Source of the DNA: Syngnathus acus
Lineage: Eukaryota > Chordata > Actinopteri > Syngnathiformes > Syngnathidae
DNA length: 64,000 bases
NCBI RefSeq assembly: GCF_901709675.1
Contig: NC_051091.1
Location: 11,812,967 to 11,876,966, forward strand
Reading direction: 5' to 3'
Positions 15,052 through 27,000 of this stretch are shown one piece after another. Below the pieces are notes generated by a model that made no database searches, was not told the DNA's origin, and was given only the letters and a program-made list of their open reading frames with translations. Position numbers and translations under genes: made by a program. The first letter of the stretch is position 1, and each line of letters starts with the position of its first letter.

Positions 15052-15094
15052 TCAGGTGAGGTAGAGGGGCTTGTCCCTGCCTATCATGTTGCCG
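15052..15094 (-). CDS. tox2: tox2 terminal coding exon
   Basis: The acceptor is gtgatgttttttgcag. The first base completes the Ser codon, followed by [13 protein letters not shown] and TGA (complement of 15,052-15,054). The (R)DK.LYLT ending is the family's conserved C-terminus and proves that the - strand gene ends here. Confidence 0.93.
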
Positions 15095-18000
15095 CTGCAA
15101 AAAACATCACAAGGGCAATTTGTTGATTTGTGATTTTAGGGGATCCATACTCTCTAAAACTGATTGATATGAATAAATTCGATTTACTACTGTATTGGCA
15201 ATTGTAAACCGTTTTTGTTGGGGAATCAATTATTAGTGGATACACCCTATGCGCTCCGTATTGTGAATATGGGGACCATTTTGTATTGATTATGCAAGAA
15301 CTCTATTGACTCAAAAACTGCCGAAATGATAATCAGAGCAAGAAGTTGGGGCATTACCATCTACTCACAAATGATGAACTTTCCCAAATCACTTACCTGC
15401 AGTGGTTGCTGCACTCCCGATTACAGTATTCCCCGTCCCAGTCGTGGCATGGAGGAACCCCCGGACCTGGACCGGGACCCCCAGACCCCCCTGGAGACTG
15501 TGGTCCCCCGATGCTCTTCTGATACTCCGACTGGAGGTGGGAAAAGCCCTGAAGAAAGAGCAGCTTTCTGAATATACGTCTGAAGATATTTTAGTTTTTT
15601 TTACATTAAACATTGACCGCCCACCAAAAAATTGCCCAATTTTTGCAGCTTTTTCTCTCAACCAAATACTGTACTATGGGACAAAGCATTATAAAACAAT
15701 CAATTGTTCGGTCATTCGTATCAAAACGGGCTGATCGGACTACCCAAAAATCTATATTAGCCGGACTCTAATTTTAGGGAGACGCTACCTGCTGGCCAGG
15801 AGGCGGGGAATGAAGGGAGGCCTGCAGGCCCATCTGGTGGGAGATGATTGGCTGCGACTGGACCTGTTGCATGCGGATTGGCTGGTTGAGCAGCGAGCTC
15901 TGGTGCAGGGACAGCTGCTGATGGGGATGGAGCGGCGGGCTGATCTGGAAGGAGGAGGGTGGAGAGGCACTAATGCTGGGCAGCATCTGCGATTGGCTGA
16001 GCGTCTGCGAGAGGGCGTGGCGGGGGGCGTGGCCGGCGTAGCTCTGCAGGTCGGCGAGGGGGAAGGCCCCCGGGCCCAGGTAGGGGGACGAAGGCTGAGG
16101 CGGGGGTGGCACGCTGTACAGGGAGGGATTGGCGGAAAGCATGTGAGGAGACGCTTGGCTTGTTTGGGCACTTTTTGGCTCCACGGGGTCGTTGTACGTC
16201 TGCGGAGGACAACAACAACAACAATCTGATTCTCACATTTCTTTCTTGCTCTGTATTTATGGCAATTCTGCAACTCCGGCCCCTTCTACACAACCCGCTT
16301 GAGTTCAAGTCAGTCAATGAGTGCGTTGTCTCGACTCCATGCGAGTCAAAACTGTCCTAGTGTGTGATATTGTAACAGCAAAGTTTCAATGGTGTGAAAT
16401 GTGCCAGCGTGAAGCGGCGTGCCAGCATAAGGCGACCAACAGCACGCTCCATTGTTCCAACAAACAATCACATCTTTCTGCCAGCGCTATTGCTTTTTTT
16501 TCCCCTTTTCTATACATACACAAAATAAACATACAACACCCACTTTCACTCACACTCACTGGATGAAACATTCGTATTGTAATATATTTACTTTGCAATA
16601 GTTTGGCTTTGTCAGATACTACTGACAATACTGTAACGAAGGTCTTCACTTCTAATAATATGAAATTTAATTGGCAAAAAAGTGTGTGTGTGTTTGTGTG
16701 TGTGTGTGTGCATGCGTGCGTGCGTGCGTGTGTGTGTGTGTCGTGTGCCATACAAGCACTCCTTCTCATTAAATGTCAAGCGGGGTTGGAGTGATGTACA
16801 CCCCTGACTCCTTTCCCTCGGAATAATCAATACAAACGGATGAAGGGATAGATGGAGAGGTGATAGCAGGGCTAAATTGAAAATGAAATGGTGACTTAAA
16901 GGGGAAGTCAGCTAAAAAAAATCTTTGTAATAATATGTTCTTTGCAGCGCAATTAGTCCAACTACTCAGATTAATGTTTTCTTTTTTTTTTTTTTTTTAA
17001 ATCCACTTCAGGGGGCGGCCATTTTGGATAAAAGTTGGTGAATTTGGCTGCCTAATTTATATTCCACAAAAGCAATATTAATCATAATTCAGTGTTTAGA
17101 CTAGTGGGTGCACACACAACATGATATGATAAAGAATTTAGTGAGGAGAAGGAGGATCGGGTATTCAATCGATTTTCGATTTATCCAAGGCAAAGCACCC
17201 GAGGCTGAGTCATTTTTAAACCGTGATTATGAAAAGACTTTTTCCCAGGATTTTTTGTGCTACAGAGTAGTTAGCTACATTTGTTAACTAGACAAAAAAA
17301 AAGGCAACAGGTGCACGATGATGATGTGCAGCCACGATTACCTCCAAATCCACTTAGAGTCAAAAGTCTCATTTCAATGAACCTGCCATCTGATTGGCTG
17401 ACAAAGTTTTTATTTTTGACTAGCAATCTTGTCAATGTATAGCCTCAATCAAGGCGTAATTGAGCTTAGACAAGCGGCTTTGAGTTAAAAGTGCGCCCGC
17501 CGTCAAGAGGCTGATGAATGAACTATTCATGCCTCAATCAAGGTGCTTGTTTCGGGGAGAGGAAACGAGACGCAGCGCTGACGGAGGGGTGGGGCTTAGT
17601 ATGGAAATGTCACTTTCTGAAAAGAAAACAATGCAGGAGGAACGTGGTGAAATGAATGTGCTTCGGAAGGGAGGGTTTGAAGACGTTACATGAGGAAGTC
17701 ACACATGGAAATGCGGATAACAACAAAAACAAACGTATTATGATCCATTGCAGGTGGTCAAAAAATTGAAATGATGGAGTGATATTTACTTGTATTAGTT
17801 TATATTTGATTTTTGTCTCACAATACTCACCGTTATTTATTTATTCATATTTCAAGGCGTACATAAAAACACTAAAGGAGTGAAATATTGTTTGTACTTA
17901 TGTATTAGAGTATTTCCATTTATTTATTGATTATTTCAAATATTTATTTATGTATAATTTAAATGATTGTAGGTATTGACTGCTAAAAAACAGGCTTGTT

Positions 18001-21000
18001 TTCTGGACTCAAATAAAGTGTAGCGAGCAGAAAATGTGAACAAACACCCGAAAGTCCCATCACACACGAAAACGCTTCCTATTCCTTCTCCTGGTTTAAT
18101 TTATCATCCTTTATATCACTGCTGACCCATGTATATCAAAACCATGACCTACACACACATATGCACACTTGCACACACACGGTTACCTTAGAAACCAGAC
18201 TGGCTCTGTAGGCAGCCAAGGCTTTCAGGTACTCCTTTTTAGCCGCCTCTGTTTTCCTCTTGTAGTTCTGCAGAAACAAACAATGACAAAAGTACTTACA
18301 AAGTGAGCTCGCATCAGGAGGTCATCATAGGCTCAGTGAAAATGACAAGTGTTACGTATCACATTGAGTACTAGCTTGATGGAGCGAACAATTGTTGACC
18401 AGCGTGCAACTAGCACTCCTTTCTGTCCAAAATATCCATGTGCTCGTTGTTCATGCAGAGTTAAACTCTGGCATGGACCTGCACTTGCGTCCCGTGCTCC
18501 TGCATGCTTCTAAACTCTTTCCCTCCTTTTAATTTTTTTAATTATTATTTTTTTTAAAAATTTTGTTCATAATTAATTCATTTATTTATTTTGTCCTCCT
18601 TCCCTGGGCCATCAGACCGTGCTCTTGGTGGCACCACACGATCGAGTGGGTCCTGCTGGTGTCAGATTTGTAACTCATTCAATAACTTCTCCAAGTTCCC
18701 TGTCACCTAGCAATAGTAGTAAATGGAGAAAAAAAAACCATTTGATCAAATTTACAGCCGAGTCTCATTTTTTTTCAGTGTGTTTCCATGAAGTGAAGTT
18801 TTCATGGGTAAGTAGTGATCCTCCTCGGGAGCCCTACATGTGGCGGGGGGTCATTTTCTTTCCAAGAGGTGGTCTCGAATAACCATTAAGCATTCATGCG
18901 CTACCATTGCATGTCGTGTAAGCTGTCAGCCACAACTAACATGGACACAAACAGGCAGAGACACACTCAAGCAAATAAGGTGGATACATTCTCCAGCTGA
19001 TATTTATTCTCTCCCTCGAAGAAATTGTATTAAACCTTTAACGGTCCTCTCTGACGACACAAATGACTAATGGAGTGAAATGTCTATATAACACTGATGT
19101 CGTTCTACTGCTAGCATCAATGCTAATCTAATGACACTTTACATCTTTACATGGACTGTGGGAGTGAAAAAAAAAGTTGCTGCAACCACTTAAAATCTCT
19201 AACGATTCCCAGCAGCTTTCGTTTCAAATTAATTTCAACACCGATAACAGTTTACACAGTGACACTGACTTTTTAAATAAATTACCCCCGCCTAAGGATG
19301 TCTAATTACTTCAAAAAGAGCGGATTCATTAGCCGACATCGGGAGGCTGCAGGTCAGCGCAAATTAAAGCCGCGAGAGGCGAGGACGCTGCCGTTGCCAC
19401 CCCGACACAGAGGTGCGCTGTGCAAATTATTCGCCTAATTGTAGCTTAATGAAATACGCTTGTTTGATAAGCAGTTAATTACAGGAGACAATAACGCTGC
19501 ACCCTACTGACAGCCAGCTGAGTGATGAGCTCTGGGCCTGCAGAAGAAACAACCTCTAGTGACGATTAAAGCTGTGACAAATAGGCCCAAACACTCGTTT
19601 TCGTTGAACCTTCTGTACGTCCATACCGTATTTCAAATGCAAAAAAGGTTTGAGAAAGGTTTTCTTTCACCTATTGTATGTTTTTAAAAATAATATATCG
19701 GTTATCTCAATATTTCTGTCTGACAAAATCGGAATTAGCATCGGCCCAAAAAACATCCATATTGCCCGGGCCCTACAATCGAATATAAAATTGATTATTC
19801 AAACCAACTTGGCTAACTTTCTGCTTGATTTTTAATGTTAGGTTTTACGTATGTTGAGGCTCCTAAAAATGACACACTATCTTGACGAAAACATCGAAAG
19901 TACAAAAAGAAAACAGGCCAGGCGACTTTTAATGTCTGTGTACGGTAATATCTAGCCTCAGTATTAACCTTTACAATACTTCACTAATTCATGTTCTTCA
20001 AAAATATATGAAAAAAACATCTTCATCTTAACTCAAAACAAAAGAAAGTGCTTTAGTGTTTCTGGGGCAGCTTGAAAATGACGCCACCTTCAGGACAAAA
20101 ACATACCAAATAATGCATTGATCTCACATCACAAAGCCTCTGGGAATTAAATAGAAGAATAATGATAACAAGGCAAATAAAAACAAAAACATGCTTGAAA
20201 GAAAACTCAAGGACAACACTGTCGACTGCATAATCTCAAAGAGAAAAAGACCAAAACAAAGAAAGTTTTGTCATGCTTGATTGATCAACAGCACTAGCTA
20301 ATTGGAAAGTGCTGTTAACGCAGAGCAATTGACAGTGTCCTTGAACGCCCCAAACGATAATTATTCACATTTATTTTTTCACAGTGTTTTTATTGATTCC
20401 AGTACGCATTTTATCTTTTTAAATTAAACACATTTATATTTTCATTGGGATTATTTGCGGGCTGAACACCTGTGTCGTACAATAACAGAAGCATGCGGCA
20501 TCTATCTGTCCATCAATCCATCCATTGATCAGTCTGTAAATCCATTAAAATACTTGGATCATTTGTGGGTATCATTTTTAGCTTTTACATTTTATGCCAT
20601 AATCATTAGTCACATTTAGTCTGCTGGACATAATTCTTTCATGCTCTTTATTAATTGAAAAGTTATATCCATTAGTCAGTTCTGGAAAGAGAGCAATCAG
20701 CGCAACGACAGCCAGAGAGCTTTCTCGCCAGAACAACGACGAGGTTTGACACGTTTGACTGAACTGACAAAAGAGCAAACAAAATGGAGGAATGGCACAT
20801 TTGCCCTTTTCTCTACCTAGGTAACGCGGGAAATGTTTTTTGGAAGCATGCGGCGGGTTGCAAACTATAACAATTCAGCAGCAGATGTCCTTGAGGCCAA
20901 ACCAAGGACGCGGATGCAATTGCTAATCTCGTATTCCCTCGGCGTGATCAAATCACCCAGCAACACATATAAATAAAAGGACAGGAAATGAGGAATTCAC

Positions 21001-24000
21001 ATTCAGGGGTGTCAGACGCCCAAATGAAGATTCATGGCAAGGAGAAGCGGTGGAGGCGGCAAAAATTAACTGCGAATAAAAACGACGGACAGCCTGCAAA
21101 GTCCGACACCTGGAGAGTGTTTGGTGGCACACAAACGCAGTTAACTTGAGGCCTTTTGTCAGCCAGGTGAGAGCTTTTCCCTCAAACTACAAATGACAAA
21201 TCTGTGCCACAAATAAAATCATCAAATATGTTTTCGACAGGATTTCATTTCAGAATGCATTGAAACCCGTTTTTCACTTTCTTGGATTTTTTTCCTATTT
21301 TCTTAATAGATGTGGCATCCAAATTTAACAAGGATTCATGCTTCAGGGGTTGATTTTTGTTTCACTGCCAATTACCCAGATATGGCCAAAATGTCCCCAT
21401 TATGACTTCCACCAAAATGCCAAATTTTTCATCTAGCATCAGTCTAGAGACTTTTTTTGTGGGTCTAAGCATGATGCATGGCTCAAATTTGCTTACATGG
21501 GGACAAAATATCTCGGAAATGTTTGTTTTTGAAGGACCCTGGAAATGGCCAAAATGGCCGACTTCCAATGTGTTACATTTTACATGTTACATTTTCTGTT
21601 ACTTGCGGCTTTATCGTTCCAAGACAATGCACCTGTTTCTGCTCCTCTCCGAGGCCGTCCCACATAGAAGCGACAATCTTGGACACGTCCCCAAACGTGG
21701 CATTGGGATTCTGCCCCTTAATGGCCGCCTGGGTGTCCCTGAAGAACAGCGCGTACGCTGACACGGGCTTGGTGGGCTCGTTGGGGTCCTTCTTTTTCTT
21801 CTTCTTCTGCGGTTTGGGTTTGGGCTTCATCATCTCGGAGGATGACCGTTTTTCACCCGCCATCTGGAAAAAAGCAGACAAACAAGCGTCCATCCACGTC
21901 ATTCACTTTGCCCTGAAGAATTCCAAAGAGAAGCAAGCACAAGCCTGTTGCTATACCAGCATGACGCAATTGCCGAAACCATTAAATCTTTTTCAACAAG
22001 TTATTAAAAGAAATGGACATTTCTGGGCAAGAGGAATTTTAAATCACCTGCTGGATTTGCTCCAGCTTTGATGGTGGTCTCACAAGCGGAGTGGAGAGTG
22101 CAAATGGAATTACTTACCGATACAGAGAGCGAGAGAGAGATGCTAATCATTTTTATTCGCACACGCAAAAGAAGGGGACATATTTCGGGATAGTCTGCTC
22201 TTCTAATATCTAATAGTGTTAAGAGCGCCAAAGCGCTCGTTTGCATTTGGCCACGTATGTGAAGCGCAGTGTGTTTTCGTTCACAATTTGGCCCATAGGC
22301 GATTTACGAGCACAGTTTTACAATTTAGCATTCAAATGAATGCAAATAGAGCATCCGTCGAAGGAGACCTTTCAATATGCAAAATACATTTCAAGTTTCA
22401 TCTGGGGCCCATTAATATATTATCAGGATTTGCATCATCCATCAGTCTGTTTTTCTAAAATGGACATATCTCAGTACCCTCTTTAGCAAGAAAGGTAGGA
22501 AACAAGTCGGAATTTGTAACCGTCAATCAATCCATCTGTCCGTCCGTCCATCCATCAATTCATTCATCCATCCATCTCAGCTGACTTTTGATGATAGCCT
22601 CTGGCAAATAGGACCTTTTTTCATCCGCTACATCTCAAATGCCGTAAACCCACTCCCACAAACTGAATCAGACAAAAGAAATCCCTACAACATTCTCAGG
22701 TTTACTACTTCAAGCCGCATCAGTACCTTTGAATGAGGATCGGTCTCCTCCTCCTGATTGGAGCTTGAGGGGGAGGGCGTGGCAGATTTGCTTCCGGGAG
22801 GTGAGGGGGAACCGTGAGGCAGTGCGCTCCGGCCCAGCTGAGGGTTCAGCTGGGACAGCGCGCTCATTGGGTTGCCCAATATCGGTGGCGATCGGTTAAT
22901 CAGGGGGTGGTGACCGGCGGGGTCGTAACGAACGCCGTCTGGGTGGTGCTGCTGGTGGGGGTGATGGTGTTGTTGGTGGAGGTGGTGGTGGTGGTGCAAA
23001 GCCATCTCGTGCATCTGGGGTGAGAGAAGAAGACCAGCTTTACTACAGTATCATCTTCTCTGCAGCCCAAGAATGTGCAAATGCCAATCAGCCAAATATG
23101 CAAATAGAAGAGAAGATGGCGTTTGTCAATTTGAGAGAGGCTAGACAATGAATATGATCAATTATGTGAGCATACAGAGGGAAGAAACCCTCTCACAATC
23201 CTGTAAGAGTGGCTGTGTATGTTGTTAGCATTTTTTTTAAGGATTAATCTGGGGATAACGTCATTAATGTATTTATTATCCCTGATATTTCGTAGATACT
23301 TTCTGCTTCTCTTTTTTTGTGATTGTCTATCACATCTGCAATGTTGTTCAGACGCGATTATGATTTGGAATCTTAACAAAATCAATACACAATGTCGGCG
23401 ACTCACAATAACCAATTGCCGAATCTCATAGACTGCGTGCGCATGGTCCACAGACTGAATTTAAGCAGATTGAAAAGTGTTCTACACATTTTTATTTTCC
23501 TTCAAGGGTGCTCGCGGAAGACTCTCACCACATTGTGTTCTTGGCGCTTTTAAAAGACCCTGCACAATAAACACATTCAAAGCGTTTCTCTGAGATGCGT
23601 CGAGACAAAACGAGAGAAGGATGCTTTTAACGCGGCCATGAATGGGGAAGCGTTTGGCAATTTACTTGATCGGAAAGCGATGAGCCAGCATTTGTTAGGA
23701 CTTTTTAGTTTCTCTTTTTTTTTGCTTTGTTTTTAAACATTTATGACTTAAATAATACATTACACATTAGTGCCAGAGCTGGAAAAGATCAAATCAAAAG
23801 AGCCGAGGTCTTGAAAAACACAAGTAGAGGTTTAAAGATGAAGACTCTCTAATCATAATAGGCCTCCGGTGGATTGCCTGAGTAAAAAAAAAAAAAAAAA
23901 AAAAGGCACAACAACAAAGTAATGCCGAGTGAGGCTCAAACTCAGCATTTTCTGTGTTTGCCGCCATGAACAAAGACATTCCCATTTCGAATAACTTCCA

Positions 24001-27000
24001 ATCATAATTCAAAACACTTTTTTTTCACCAGGGTGAAATAGCCTCATGAAAATAAGTGAATAAAAGAGTAAAGGGGGGGAGTAGGAAATAGAAACCCATT
24101 AATTTTCCATTTTTCACGGGCTTGCTCTTTATAGGTCCTCACAAGCCGAGAAGCGTTGAAAAACCAATTAATCAAACATGAATGGCCTATCATAGCCACT
24201 GTGCTTCTATTTCCATAGCAACAGCCTCCTGGCGCACACTGGAAAAAAATGGTCACCCTTTAATGGGAGCCACCATGTTTAATGTAAACAACAAGGAGAT
24301 CAACTACCTGCAATAGAACAAACCAGCATTTACGCATATTCACGGCGACATAATTGCTCTTTTCATCCCTCGCTCCATCAAGAGTGTTCGATGTCGGATT
24401 ACGTTTGATTGGCATCGATATTTTTTCCACCCAGAAAGCAGAACAAACCCGTTCACTGTGCTGCTGCTGGTTTGTGAATCGTACATAAATATTTTCCCCT
24501 CCCCCTGCCATCATCATTCATACTGGTTCTCATAGCTCACAGCAATCACTGTTTTTATATTCCAGTTGAGAGTCGCACCTCATGACTAATGAAGCGGTTA
24601 ATCGGTGCACAACTGAAAATAAAATAAACAATATACGTCTTTATTTTGCAAATATGGCAAGCAGCCAGCAAGATTCCATTTGCTATACATATTTGCTGAG
24701 AAGCATGTTATGTTAAATTTGAGCAGAAAAACACATGCTCACAATAAGAGCCTTGTGGAACTCCTAATTTGCCATGTCAACTCTGCCTGTCAAGTTGTTT
24801 GTTGCTTTTAGGTCTGATGGGTCAATGCCAATTTAGAAAACAGACCTTTGTGTAATACATTATCACGAGTCATTACATTTAGCCAGAGACTTAAAAATCA
24901 CTGTCACAGTGTGATTAATTCATTCAAATAATCTGCATTTAATTACTTTTCGAGGAAAGGTTCATCATTATCCTCCGTGGCATTGAGCAGCAGCCGTTTC
25001 AAACCAGTCACAGATGACTGTACAAACATTATAAAAGACAGAGACAGAGGTTGCCGGTTGCCATAGGTACTGTATGCTAATTCATAATGGCATGGTTTTA
25101 TTTCTGAGCAAGGAGACGAGGGAGAACATTGAGTTACAGGAATTTATCGGTCAGCGCGCTCTCTGCTTTTAGCATGAATGACTCTCTGGCACTGAGATGA
25201 TTTTGCTCCGAGCGGAAGCAAACATCCCACAATGAAGCTGGCCCCTTTCAGCAGCGCTTTGAATACATTTCTATTGACAGACATCAAATAAAAATCCATG
25301 AACAGCACTCTGCACAGGCTTAAACGACTGTGAAATCCCAAGGAATTGAAGTTGAATCCAAATTCACAACTGGCGAACACATCGTCAGTGACTAGAGGTG
25401 CAAAAATTCAATTATCAAATGAATCAACAATTATTTTAAATGGTTTTTTTTTAGGGACAGAATTTCAGACAATCAACAGTAAATATTCTCTCCTTTCTGT
25501 AGTCTTCTACAAAAGTGGATTGATTATTGTTGTTTGATCAAAATGACATTTGCAAACATGCCTGCTTTTTCTTTGGAAAATTATAATTTACATTTATTTT
25601 GCTTCTTTTTGATAACATACAAAGCAAACCAGTCAGTGAATGCGTATCAATTTTTGTTTATGCATTTTCTGCACCAGCAATTTTCAACGTTTGTGAATAA
25701 AAGCAAAGAAATTGAAAAAATTTATTTTTGAATCGACTCATTGGTTAGTCAAAATAGTAATTGACAAATTATTCGATTTTAAAATTAATCATTAGTTGAA
25801 CGAATTCAAACCTGATCTAATGTGGTACCAGCAATTTGGAACAGATGAATTCAATTTAGATTAAACATGTTAAACAAGTTTCAATTCTGCTCATCCATTT
25901 ACAGTATTTTATTTTATTCTCAAAATACTTGGTAGAAGAGCTAATCGCTAAAAACAAGTTGATATAACACAAACGAACCCACAATCAAAAGGTAACTTCC
26001 TTTACGGAGGTCTCATTCAATAAAAGAAAAATGAGACAGAGTACTCAAAAGAAATCAAAAAAGACGACGAGGCGTCAAATCCATCCGTCAAAGACAGTGA
26101 GCTTGGTGAACCGTTTGGATATTTCAATAGCGAGCGTCCAGGCGCGGCTAAACGTGTGATATAAAGGCAGGAAATGGACGGTGAGCGCGCTTCTCCCCCA
26201 CCCCGCGCCGCCGTCTTTACGCCTGTCGTGTTTGCATTCCTGCCTTGTACATCACAGTCAAATGGGAGTCAAATAACAAAAGGCTTTCCAATTATGTGCA
26301 GCACATTGGAGGCCGGAGATGGAATATCACAGAGGCATTGTTCCCTTTTGCTCTGTGCCCGACCTCACCTGCAATTGCCTGCACCATTTGATTTAGCTAA
26401 GGGGATTTGACCAGCAGCACTGAGATGAGATGGTGGGGTGCAGGGTGCTATTCAGATACAAGGAGAGAGATTTAATGCAGAGCCTAAAACACCTCACCTT
26501 GGCATGTCCTCCTGAAGAGTAGCTTCTACTCTTTATCCCCCCACCCCACCTTATTAGCGTCATATAGTTTTGATTCATTATTGACTGGAATCCCTTCTTT
26601 CTTGCCTCAATCAATCATTTTATTTCACATTAAAGTGTTAAATGTGAGCTGAAAATGAAGTCCATTGATGATAAAACTGCACATTATTCACTATTTGCTC
26701 TGTTTTAATAAGCTCTGTCCCATCTTGTGTGCCTTTTTAATACCCGGGGATCATGTGACTCATGGATGTAGCCTTCATTTAGGACGGGGAAACTGCAATT
26801 CTCCAAATAATAACTTTTTGTCATTTTTGTGAAAACTGTCGGAACAGTCTCATTGTAGTACATTGTAGTCTATGTGGGTTTTTTTTTTTTTTGGCTCTAT
26901 CTTGTACTACTAAAAAGATTTTAATAAACACCGCGCCAGAGGAAAAACAACCAATCAGAGACAACCCTAACTAAAATACAAAATAAACAGACGCTACCTC

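Larger units (their letters stand above)
16200..18186 (-). other. tox2: tox2 intron, 2.0 kb
   Basis: It contains a GT/GTGC microsatellite at 16,682-16,742 and a probable dispersed fish repeat around 16,895-17,100 (starts TTAAAGGGGAAGTCAGCT). A unique-looking stretch at 17,380-17,560 has repeated CCTCAATCAAGG words. No exon is seen. Confidence 0.7.
18268..21632 (-). other. tox2: tox2 intron within the HMG box, 3.4 kb
   Basis: This intron splits the HMG-box coding sequence. It includes a candidate enhancer-like stretch (19,290-19,545) and likely dispersed-repeat fragments at about 19,660-19,790 and 21,335-21,600. The latter reaches to within about 30 bp of the HMG exon donor. No other exon is seen. 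Confidence 0.7.

Noticed and set aside
15785-16273. Overlapping long ORFs on both strands around 15.8-16.3 kb
   Set aside because: Shadows of the GC-rich tox2 exon 15,789-16,199; only the frame beginning TYNDPVEPK is spliced in phase.
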